Below are positions 1 to 5,036 of a stretch of 5,036 bases of DNA, in pieces (position 1 is the first letter of the stretch; each line of letters opens with the position of its first letter). Under the pieces are notes generated by a model that was not told the DNA's origin, did not search any database, and saw only the letters and a list, made by a program, of their open reading frames with translations. The translations under genes were made by a program, and so were the position numbers. This DNA comes from Chitinophaga pinensis (GTDB taxonomy: Bacteria > Bacteroidota > Bacteroidia > Flavobacteriales > Flavobacteriaceae). Where the stretch lies: the NCBI GenBank assembly GCA_943324925.2, contig CALPNL020000150.1, positions 1 to 5,036 of the forward strand, in the 5' to 3' direction.

Positions 1-13
1 CTTCAAAAAAAAG

Positions 14-37
14 CACTATTTTTACTAAAAATAAGTG
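14..37. repeat. AT-rich palindrome upstream of recA
   Basis: TATTTTTA (17-24) and TAAAAATA (26-33) are exact inverted repeats around a single C at 25. They are flanked by CAC (14-16) and GTG (35-37), which also pair if A34 is bulged. A near-palindrome this compact could be an operator overlapping the possible recA promoter, or the remnant of a weak hairpin after an upstream gene. In such AT-rich DNA it may be chance. No canonical LexA box of the E. coli (CTGT-N8-ACAG) or Bacillus (GAAC-N4-GTTC) type is visible in bases 1-56. Confidence 0.35.
17..24 (+). promoter_or_regulatory. Possible recA -7 promoter box
   Basis: TATTTTTA matches the Bacteroidota -7 consensus TAnnTTTG at all fixed positions except the last. 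It lies 32 bases before the preferred recA start, a plausible leader length. The matching -33 TTG element would fall before base 1, so it cannot be checked here. The box also forms the left arm of the palindrome at 17-33. This is a weak call. Confidence 0.3.
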
Positions 38-56
38 AAACTAAATGAAAGAAAAG

Positions 57-1061
57 ATGAGTTCAGAAAAAGAAGCCAAATTAAAAGCCCTCCAACTTAC
101 ATTAGACAAATTAGACAAGACTTATGGTAAGGGAACCGTAATGAAAATGGGGGACAAAGCCATTGAAGAAGTAGAAACAATCTCATCTGGATCTTTAGGA
201 TTGGATTTAGCTTTAGGAGTAAATGGATATCCAAAAGGAAGAGTAATTGAAATATATGGCCCAGAATCCTCAGGGAAAACTACCTTAACTTTACATGCCA
301 TTGCCGAAGCTCAAAAGGCGGGAGGAATAGCTGCTTTTATAGATGCAGAACATGCCTTTGATAGAACTTATGCCGAAAAATTAGGTGTTGACATTGAGAA
401 TTTAATTATTTCTCAACCAGATAATGGAGAACAAGCATTAGAGATTGCTGAAAATTTAATTCGTTCAGGTGCAATCGACATTGTTGTAATTGACTCAGTT
501 GCAGCCCTAACTCCAAAAAGCGAAATTGAAGGTGAAATGGGAGATTCCAAAATGGGGTTACACGCTCGTTTAATGTCTCAAGCATTGAGAAAATTAACAG
601 GAACAATAAGTAAAACAAATTGTACCGTTTTCTTTATCAATCAGTTGAGAGAGAAAATTGGAGTTATGTTTGGAAGTCCAGAAACTACAACTGGAGGAAA
701 TGCATTAAAATTTTATGCCTCTGTAAGGTTAGATATTCGTCGTTCTACACAAATCAAAGACGGTGATAATGTGATAGGGAATAGAACAAAAGTGAAAGTG
801 GTGAAAAACAAAGTTGCTCCACCATTTAAAGTGGCAGAATTTGATATTATGTACGGTGAAGGTGTTTCTAAATCCGGAGAAATTTTAGATTTAGCGGTAG
901 AATTTGAAATAATTAAAAAATCAGGTTCTTGGTTCAGTTATGGAGAAACAAAATTAGGTCAAGGTCGTGATGCAGTTAAAGCTTTGATTAAAGACAATCC
1001 AGAAATGGCTGATGAATTAGAACATAAAATTAAAGAACATATTAAAGAAGTTAATGCTTAA
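57..1061 (+). CDS. recA: Recombinase RecA
   Basis: This is the cytoplasmic ATP-dependent recombinase. It forms filaments on single-stranded DNA, catalyses homologous pairing and strand exchange, and in bacteria with LexA or UmuD stimulates their self-cleavage. The predicted protein has 334 residues. The Walker A motif GPESSGKT is at 68-75, the catalytic glutamate in AEHAFD is E98, and Walker B VVIDS is at 143-147 with D146. Loop L1 lies near residues 156-167. Loop L2 runs from N195 to about 212 and includes GSPETTTGG, followed by the signature ALKFYASVRLDIRR (216-229). VKNKVAPPF (249-257) retains the two conserved lysines, K250 and K252. The protein ends in HIKEVNA and lacks the long acidic tail of E. 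coli RecA (352 residues). An in-frame ATG at 45 would add MKEK, but MSSEKEAKLKALQ matches the N-terminus I associate with flavobacterial RecA, so 57 is preferred. An A-rich stretch precedes it rather than a Shine-Dalgarno. The gene is convergent with plsC. Confidence 0.98.
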   Translation: MSSEKEAKLKALQLTLDKLDKTYGKGTVMKMGDKAIEEVETISSGSLGLDLALGVNGYPKGRVIEIYGPESSGKTTLTLHAIAEAQKAGGIAAFIDAEHAFDRTYAEKLGVDIENLIISQPDNGEQALEIAENLIRSGAIDIVVIDSVAALTPKSEIEGEMGDSKMGLHARLMSQALRKLTGTISKTNCTVFFINQLREKIGVMFGSPETTTGGNALKFYASVRLDIRRSTQIKDGDNVIGNRTKVKVVKNKVAPPFKVAEFDIMYGEGVSKSGEILDLAVEFEIIKKSGSWFSYGETKLGQGRDAVKALIKDNPEMADELEHKIKEHIKEVNA

Positions 1062-1063
1062 AT

Positions 1064-1094
1064 AAAAAATGCTCATGAAAATGAGCATTTTTTT
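1064..1094. terminator. Bidirectional hairpin terminator between recA and plsC
   Basis: The core stem AATGCTCAT/ATGAGCATT closes on a GAAA tetraloop (1077-1080). A run of A on the left (1064-1069) and T on the right (1088-1094) extends it to about 13 base pairs. Read from either strand it is a stem followed by a U-run, so it can end both recA, whose stop codon ends 2 bases before it, and plsC from the opposite side. The plsC stop codon (1095-1093 on the minus strand) overlaps its right edge, so the terminator occupies the entire gap between the two genes. Confidence 0.9.
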
Positions 1095-1842
1095 ATCCGT
1101 TATATTCTAAAAGTTGCTTGTGAATAATATTCCAAGATTTTGTTTTCAATTCCCGAATATCAGTTTTGTTTTCAATTGTCATCCCAGTTGTATTTAAAAA
1201 AGGATGAACTTTAGCTCTCATTACCCCCATGCTTCCACTAAAAAAGGTGTAAGACATTCTCGTTTTATTATCTGCAAAAGTAATTGGAACTATAGGGATT
1301 TGATGTTCAATAGCCAAACGAAATGCCCCGTCTTTAAAATCGGCCAATACAATCGATTCATCAGATGGAACGCCGCCTTCAGGGAAAATACATATACTCA
1401 ATCCTTGTTTTAATCTTTTTTGAGCATGTTCAAATACTTCCATTCGGCTTCTAGAATTACTTCTATCCACTAATATACAACTGCGTTTATAGAAAAAACC
1501 AAAAAGAGGAATCTTTGCTAGCTCAATTTTACCCACAAATACAAAGGGCTGATCTGAAACCGCCAGCATCAACATGATGTCGGTCATAGAAGTATGATTC
1601 GCAATTAGCATATAGCTTTTATTGGCTTCAAATTTCTCTTCTCGTTCAATTTTATAATAAAAACCAGTTCCGAAAAGTGCTGATTTTGCCCATATTCTTG
1701 CTAAAACAAAGAAATAAGGATACCACTTTTCTTTAAGTAGAAAAAGAAACATAATTGGCCCCATTATTACTAACGGTATTCCTAACATAATGTGAAACCA
1801 AATTCGCCAAAGCAACCAAAATGTATTTTTTATTAATTTCAT
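1093..1842 (-). CDS. plsC: 1-acyl-sn-glycerol-3-phosphate acyltransferase (PlsC/LPLAT family)
   Basis: This is a membrane-associated acyltransferase of 249 residues. It probably transfers an acyl chain to the sn-2 position of lysophosphatidic acid to give phosphatidic acid in phospholipid synthesis. The four family blocks are present in order: NHTSMTD with the catalytic HX4D pair H83 and D88; VGKIELAKIPLFGFFYKR (103-120), the acceptor-binding region, followed by VDR (125-127); FPEGG (153-157); and IPIVPITF (182-189). A strongly hydrophobic, aromatic N-terminus (about 8-36) should anchor it in the inner membrane. Block III reads FPEGG rather than the commoner FPEGTR, a variant I recall from other Bacteroidota members. 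The only reasonable start is the ATG at 1842. The gene is divergent from trpS and convergent with recA. Substrate cannot be fixed from sequence: ornithine-lipid or other lysolipid acyltransferases share these motifs, so the symbol is by family. Confidence 0.9.
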   Translation of the reverse strand: MKLIKNTFWLLWRIWFHIMLGIPLVIMGPIMFLFLLKEKWYPYFFVLARIWAKSALFGTGFYYKIEREEKFEANKSYMLIANHTSMTDIMLMLAVSDQPFVFVGKIELAKIPLFGFFYKRSCILVDRSNSRSRMEVFEHAQKRLKQGLSICIFPEGGVPSDESIVLADFKDGAFRLAIEHQIPIVPITFADNKTRMSYTFFSGSMGVMRAKVHPFLNTTGMTIENKTDIRELKTKSWNIIHKQLLEYNG

Positions 1843-1847
1843 GTTGT

Positions 1848-1883
1848 CAAAAATACATATTTCTCTGTTATTTTTAATACAAA
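1848..1883 (-). promoter_or_regulatory. Possible plsC promoter
   Basis: On the minus strand TATTTTTG (1855-1848) is a full match to the -7 consensus TAnnTTTG. A TTTG (1883-1880) lies upstream, but the 24-base spacing is slightly longer than the usual 17-23. The box ends only 5 bases before the plsC ATG, so transcription would begin at or within a few bases of the start codon. It is interleaved with the trpS promoter in the 70-base region 1843-1912. Confidence 0.45.
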
Positions 1884-1895
1884 GGTTTAACTTTG
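1865..1895 (+). promoter_or_regulatory. Likely trpS promoter (Bacteroidota type)
   Basis: TAACTTTG (1888-1895) matches the -7 consensus TAnnTTTG exactly. CTG (1865-1867) sits 20 bases upstream at the expected -33 position, one base off TTG. Transcription would start near 1899-1900, giving a leader of about 13 bases to the ATG at 1913. The leader is A-rich, has no Shine-Dalgarno, and is too short for a T-box or an attenuator peptide. Confidence 0.65.
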
Positions 1896-1912
1896 CGATA
1901 AATAAGAAAATA

Positions 1913-2893
1913 ATGTCAAAGATTTTAACAGGTATTCAAAGTACAGGAACCCCGCATTTAGGGAATTTGTTGGGTGCTATTATTCCAGCAATCGAGCTGT
2001 CTAATAAACCAGAAAATGAATCGTTTCTTTTTATAGCCGACTTACATTCAATTACCCAAATTAAAGACGGCGCCACTTTAAGAGCAAACACCTACAGTAC
2101 TGCTGCTGCTTGGTTAGCGTGCGGTTTAAATGTAAATAAAGTGATTTTTTATCGCCAATCTGACGTTCCTCAAACCGCAGAATTAGCCTGGTATTTGAGT
2201 TGTTTTTTTCCTTATCAACGATTGACATTAGCGCATTCCTTTAAAGATAAATCCGATCGATTAGAAGACGTAAATGCAGGGTTATTTTCTTATCCAATGT
2301 TGATGGCAGCTGATATTTTGTTGTATGATGCACAATTTGTTCCTGTTGGAAAAGATCAATTACAGCACATTGAAATTACTCGTGATGTAGCCTCTCGTTT
2401 CAATCATCAAATGGGTGAAACATTTGTATTGCCAGAATCTTATATTCAGGAAGACACCAAATATGTTCCCGGAACTAATGGTGGAAAAATGAGTAAATCG
2501 GCCAACAATATCATTAATATTTTCTTGGATGACAAATCTCTGCGCAAGCAAATTATGTCAATTGAAAGTGACAGTACTCCGCTGGAAGAACCTAAAAACC
2601 CAGATACATGTAACATATTTGCGATATACAAATTATTAGCATCCGAATCTCAACTACTTAAAATGAGAGAAAATTATGCTAATGCAAATGCTGATTATGG
2701 TTATGGTCACGCCAAACAAGAGTTGTTTGAATTGATAATTGACAAATTCAAAACCGAGAGGGAGAAGTATAATTATTACATGAATAACCTTCAAGAAATA
2801 GATCAAGAATTATTTCGAGGTGCTGAAAAAGCGGCTTCAATTGCCAATGGAGTTTTAAAAAGAGTCCGACAAAAACTAGGGTTTAGTTTTTAA
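1913..2893 (+). CDS. trpS: Tryptophanyl-tRNA synthetase
   Basis: This class I aminoacyl-tRNA synthetase charges tRNA-Trp with tryptophan in the cytoplasm; it is normally a homodimer. The predicted protein has 326 residues, the usual size for bacterial TrpRS. The N-terminus ILTGIQSTGTPHLGN holds the HIGH-type motif (TPHLGN, 13-18). The region MAADILLYDAQFVPVGKDQ (131-149), followed by QHIEITRDVASRFN (151-164), is the family's tryptophan-binding segment; D134 aligns with the indole-binding aspartate of Bacillus TrpRS. The KMSKS loop is intact at 192-196. The C-terminal half carries the helical anticodon-binding region, ending in GAEKAASIANGVLKRVRQKLG. The frame is open from 1841, but starting there would add 24 residues that overlap the plsC start and run through the promoter. 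The ATG at 1913 gives the family N-terminus and is clearly correct. The 3' end overlaps dprA by 4 bases. Confidence 0.97.
   Translation: MSKILTGIQSTGTPHLGNLLGAIIPAIELSNKPENESFLFIADLHSITQIKDGATLRANTYSTAAAWLACGLNVNKVIFYRQSDVPQTAELAWYLSCFFPYQRLTLAHSFKDKSDRLEDVNAGLFSYPMLMAADILLYDAQFVPVGKDQLQHIEITRDVASRFNHQMGETFVLPESYIQEDTKYVPGTNGGKMSKSANNIINIFLDDKSLRKQIMSIESDSTPLEEPKNPDTCNIFAIYKLLASESQLLKMRENYANANADYGYGHAKQELFELIIDKFKTEREKYNYYMNNLQEIDQELFRGAEKAASIANGVLKRVRQKLGFSF
2871..2891. terminator. Weak hairpin at the trpS/dprA junction
   Basis: AAAAACTA (2871-2878) and TAGTTTTT (2884-2891) are perfect 8-base inverted repeats around a 5-base loop, and they span the last trpS codons and both stop codons. Either strand reads as a short stem whose 3' arm is a T-run, the form of a bidirectional terminator. 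The stem has only one G:C pair, so it would be much weaker than the recA hairpin. No other terminator-like structure was noticed at this junction. Confidence 0.35.
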
Positions 2894-3990
2894 ATGGCTT
2901 CAAATAATTTTCCCGGCAAAGGTCTAACAACGCCTTTTAACTCCATATTTAATAGAATACCTGATATTTTGTAAATCGGAAAATCACATTCTAATGCTAT
3001 AATATCCAGGATTTCTTTACCGGATTTTAATAGGTAATCGTAAATTTTTTGCTCGTCATTTTCCAAGGTAATAAACAACTTTTTTTGGACAGAGCGGGGT
3101 GTGTTTTCGATATCCCAATTTAGGATATAAACTAAGTCTGCCGCGCTGGTCAGCAAATTTGCTTTTTGAGTTTTTATCAAATTATTACATCCCAAACTGA
3201 ATTTATCGGAAGTCCTACCTGGGACCGCAAATACATCACGATTGTAGTCGTTGGCTAAATTTGCAGTGATTAAAGAACCTCCTTTTATTGCAGATTCAAT
3301 TACAATTGTGGCTTCAGAAATTCCGGCAACAATCCGATTTCGTTTTACAAAATTCTCTTTTTCAGGATTGGTGCCGCTCCAAAATTCTGTCATAAAGCCG
3401 CCGTTTTGTTCTATTTTAGAAACGTATTTTTTATGTGAACTTGGATATATTTGATCCAATCCATGAGCAACAATTCCAATGGTTTGTAAGTCGTTTTCAA
3501 TTGCCGCTAGGTGCGCCACAATATCAACCCCGTAAGCAAAGCCACTCACTATTATCGGATTTAAAGGGGCTAATTCTGAGATTAACGATTTGCAAAATTC
3601 GGCACCATAAGGAGTAATTTTCCGGGTGCCCACAATGCTAATTATTTTCCTATTGTTGAAGTCAATATTCCCAGTTGAAAATAATAATAACGGGCCATCA
3701 ATACAATGTTTAAGTCTTTCAGGATAGGCTTTGTCTTGAAAATAAGAAACGTTAATTCCGTTATTTGAAATATATTTTAATTCCGCTTCTGCTTTAGCAA
3801 ATATGGATTTGTTTTTTAATTTTGAAATTAATGTAGATCCTATTCCCTCAATAGATGCTAGTTGGGATGATTTTGTATTGAAAATTGCAGCGGCATCTCC
3901 GCAGTGTGTGAGTAGTTTTTTGGCAACAATATCACCCACGCTTTCTACTTTTTGTAATGCTAACAAATAATATAATTCAGTTTCATTCAT
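2890..3990 (-). CDS. dprA: DNA-processing protein DprA (DNA protecting protein, Smf family)
   Basis: DprA binds incoming single-stranded DNA during natural transformation, protects it, and loads RecA on it; it acts in the cytoplasm. The protein has 366 residues and the three-part architecture common in this family. An N-terminal helix-hairpin-helix region is at about 12-60 (VESVGDIVAKKLL and IEGIGSTLISKL). The central Rossmann-like domain (about 80-290) carries IVGTRKITPYG (119-129), VSGFAYGVDIVAH (148-160), NFVKRNRIVAGIS (213-225), ESAIKGGSLITANLA (232-246), VFAVPG (253-258) and LGCNNLIKTQKANLL (266-280). A C-terminal winged-helix (DML1-like) domain lies at about 310-362. All core motifs look intact. 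The start at 3990 gives the family N-terminus. No TAnnTTTG box was found on the minus strand upstream, so its promoter is unclear. It is divergent from the HU-SPOR gene and overlaps trpS by 4 bases. Presence of DprA alone does not prove competence, since the family is found widely in bacteria not known to be transformable. Confidence 0.96.
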   Translation of the reverse strand: MNETELYYLLALQKVESVGDIVAKKLLTHCGDAAAIFNTKSSQLASIEGIGSTLISKLKNKSIFAKAEAELKYISNNGINVSYFQDKAYPERLKHCIDGPLLLFSTGNIDFNNRKIISIVGTRKITPYGAEFCKSLISELAPLNPIIVSGFAYGVDIVAHLAAIENDLQTIGIVAHGLDQIYPSSHKKYVSKIEQNGGFMTEFWSGTNPEKENFVKRNRIVAGISEATIVIESAIKGGSLITANLANDYNRDVFAVPGRTSDKFSLGCNNLIKTQKANLLTSAADLVYILNWDIENTPRSVQKKLFITLENDEQKIYDYLLKSGKEILDIIALECDFPIYKISGILLNMELKGVVRPLPGKLFEAI

Positions 3991-4056
3991 GGCTTATAAT
4001 TTATTTAGTAATATAGGTATTTTTTTGAAAATTGTTAATAAATTTTGTGAATAAAA

Positions 4057-4087
4057 TTTTGATAACTATTTTGATTGTATAACTTTG
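4057..4087 (+). promoter_or_regulatory. Likely promoter of the HU-SPOR gene
   Basis: TAACTTTG (4080-4087) matches the -7 consensus exactly and is identical to the trpS box. TTTTG (4057-4061) supplies a -33 element 18 bases upstream, the best-formed promoter in the window. The box ends 5 bases before the ATG at 4093, so the transcript should have almost no leader. The rest of the 102-base divergent region (3991-4092) is very AT-rich, with no small ORF or RNA structure that I could recognise. Confidence 0.7.
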
Positions 4088-4093
4088 TTATCA
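4060..4093. repeat. ATAAC half-sites over the HU-SPOR promoter
   Basis: TGATAAC (4060-4066) and GTTATCA (4087-4093) are perfect 7-base inverted repeats 20 bases apart. A further ATAAC (4079-4083) forms a tighter inverted pair with GTTAT (4087-4091), separated by TTT and centred on the -7 box. ATAAC therefore occurs three times: twice direct, 17 bases apart, and once inverted. The sites cover the -33 element, the -7 box and the start codon, where a repressor would block initiation. No regulator is identified, and the AT-rich context makes chance a real possibility. Confidence 0.35.
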
Positions 4094-5028
4094 TGAATTT
4101 AGAAAACTACATCTCTCAGCTATTATATCGATATCAATGTGTAACGATTCCGGGTTTTGGTGCGTTTTTAACTGATATTCAATCAGCACAATGGAACGAG
4201 GCTAGCAATGGATTTTATCCTCCTAAGAAATTAATTTCTTTCAATTCGTTTTTGAAAAATAACGACGGATTGTTGGCGAATCACGTAGCTCAAAACGAGA
4301 AAATTTCCTATGATTCAGCTTTAGTATCTATTGAAAATCAAGTTATCAAGTGGAAAAATGATCTTCAATCTGCAAACAAAATTTCATTTAAAAGCATTGG
4401 AGAATTTAATTTAAATTCTGAAAAAAACATCGTTTTCACGCCTTACGAACAAGTGAATTATTTAGCGAGTTCATTTGGTTTAACCTCTTTAATAGCACCT
4501 TCAATTAAAAGGGAAGTTATTGAACATTTATTTGATGATGTAAAAGAAGAAGAGGTGATCCAATTAGTTTCTGATAGAAATATTGGAAGAACATATTTAA
4601 AATATGCCGCAGTTATAGTATTATCACTTTCGTTTACAGGTATAATGGGACTTAAACTATACCAAGAAAAAGTTGCTTCTGATACGTTAATTGTTCAAAC
4701 AGAAGTTCAAAAACAAGTTCAAAATACAATACAAGAAGCTACATTTGTAATTAGCAACCCACTCCCTTCAGTAACGCTAGCTGTAAAAGAGGAAAATATG
4801 CCTTACCATATCGTAGCCGGTGCTTTTAGACTTGAAAAAAATGCTGAAAAAGTATATAAAAGACTTACTAGAAAAGGATATAAAGCAAAAAGATTATCTC
4901 CTAATTCTATTGGTTTATTTCCAGTACTTTACGGGAGTTTCTCAACACTAGAAGAGGCGGAAAGAATTAAATCAGACATTCAGAAATCAGAAAATCCAAA
5001 TGCTTGGATCTTGATAGAACAATTTTAA
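4093..5028 (+). CDS. HU-CCDC81-like, membrane-anchored SPOR domain protein
   Basis: This 311-residue protein has no established specific function. Residues 1-130 resemble the two tandem HU-fold domains (HU-CCDC81 bacterial type) found in Bacteroidota: the first contains VTIPGFGAFLT (17-27) and PPKKLISFN (43-51), the second ISFKSIGEFNL (97-107) and IVFTPY (113-118), each preceded by helices. A single membrane helix lies at about 169-188, with basic residues (R162, R166, K170) on its N-terminal side, so the HU part should be cytoplasmic. A linker (about 190-235) leads to a C-terminal SPOR domain (about 237-308: YHIVAGAFRLEKNAEKVYKRL, then YGSFSTLEEAERI) that should face the periplasm. SPOR domains bind glycan strands stripped of stem peptides, enriched at the division septum. 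The ATG at 4093 is chosen because the longer frame from a TTG at 4075 would start inside the promoter. Only 8 bases follow the stop, with no terminator in view. SPOR and membrane topology are confident; the HU assignment is by pattern. Confidence 0.88.
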   Translation: MNLENYISQLLYRYQCVTIPGFGAFLTDIQSAQWNEASNGFYPPKKLISFNSFLKNNDGLLANHVAQNEKISYDSALVSIENQVIKWKNDLQSANKISFKSIGEFNLNSEKNIVFTPYEQVNYLASSFGLTSLIAPSIKREVIEHLFDDVKEEEVIQLVSDRNIGRTYLKYAAVIVLSLSFTGIMGLKLYQEKVASDTLIVQTEVQKQVQNTIQEATFVISNPLPSVTLAVKEENMPYHIVAGAFRLEKNAEKVYKRLTRKGYKAKRLSPNSIGLFPVLYGSFSTLEEAERIKSDIQKSENPNAWILIEQF

Positions 5029-5036
5029 ATATTAAA

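Noticed and set aside
45..56. Upstream ATG extending RecA by four residues (MKEK)
   Set aside because: It is in frame and cannot be excluded, but the ATG at 57 gives the N-terminus I recognise for flavobacterial RecA. The extra residues match nothing in the family.
1..56. Canonical LexA (SOS) box upstream of recA
   Set aside because: Neither CTGT-N8-ACAG nor GAAC-N4-GTTC occurs. Only the AT-rich palindrome at 17-33 is present.
406..618. Open frame antisense to recA
   Set aside because: It lies fully inside a strongly conserved gene, encodes a low-complexity leucine/glutamine-rich peptide, and has no promoter box that I could see.
1204..1413. Open frame antisense to plsC
   Set aside because: It lies fully inside plsC over the conserved acyltransferase blocks, and its translation shows no recognisable domain.
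1841..1912. N-terminal extension of TrpS by 24 residues
   Set aside because: It overlaps the plsC start codon, runs through both promoter boxes, and precedes the standard TrpRS N-terminus at 1913. It would also need the odd start at 1841.
1896..1912. T-box riboswitch or Trp attenuator before trpS
   Set aside because: The predicted leader is only about a dozen bases, with no room for specifier, antiterminator or a Trp-codon peptide.
2360..2631. Two overlapping open frames antisense to trpS
   Set aside because: Both are mirror frames of the KMSKS region, overlap each other, and show no family features.
3251..3617. Two open frames antisense to dprA
   Set aside because: They lie opposite the conserved Rossmann motifs of DprA and have no recognisable domain or start context.
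4012..4060. AT-rich repeats resembling an origin or UP element between dprA and the HU-SPOR gene
   Set aside because: The stretch is simply A/T runs such as AAAATTTT with no DnaA-box set or regular iterons.
4075..4092. TTG start adding six residues to the HU-SPOR protein
   Set aside because: It starts upstream of the -7 box and reads through it, so it would lie before the likely transcription start. The ATG at 4093 fits the domain start.

Overview
The window looks like core chromosome from a member of the Bacteroidota, most likely a Flavobacteriaceae (Flavobacterium-like) species. The base composition is AT-rich. No gene has a clear Shine-Dalgarno sequence. Two intergenic regions carry the Bacteroidota-type promoter box TAnnTTTG in the identical form TAACTTTG. 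All five proteins resemble the flavobacterial versions of their families; this is judged from memory of the families, not from a search.

Layout from left to right: recA (+, 57-1061, recombinase); a strong hairpin at 1064-1094 acting in both directions; a plsC-type acyltransferase (-, 1093-1842); a 70-base divergent promoter region; trpS (+, 1913-2893, tryptophanyl-tRNA synthetase); dprA (-, 2890-3990, DNA-processing protein), which overlaps trpS tail to tail by 4 bases; a 102-base divergent intergenic region; and a membrane-anchored protein joining tandem HU-like domains to a SPOR domain (+, 4093-5028). Coding density is very high and no stretch over 300 bases lacks a gene. I see no tRNA, rRNA, insertion sequence, CRISPR array or phage feature.

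Gene orientation alternates strictly (+ - + - +), so each gene is probably its own transcription unit. The functional links are therefore loose. RecA and DprA act together on incoming single-stranded DNA in natural transformation, and both lie in this 5-kb stretch. TrpS is translation housekeeping and PlsC is phospholipid synthesis. The HU-SPOR protein could connect DNA, or another cytoplasmic ligand, with septal peptidoglycan.

Nothing here is a convincing new system. The points most worth a second look are the HU-membrane-SPOR architecture, two genes whose start codon lies only 5 bases after the promoter box (possible leaderless mRNAs), a cluster of ATAAC half-sites over the HU-SPOR promoter, and a palindrome upstream of recA.
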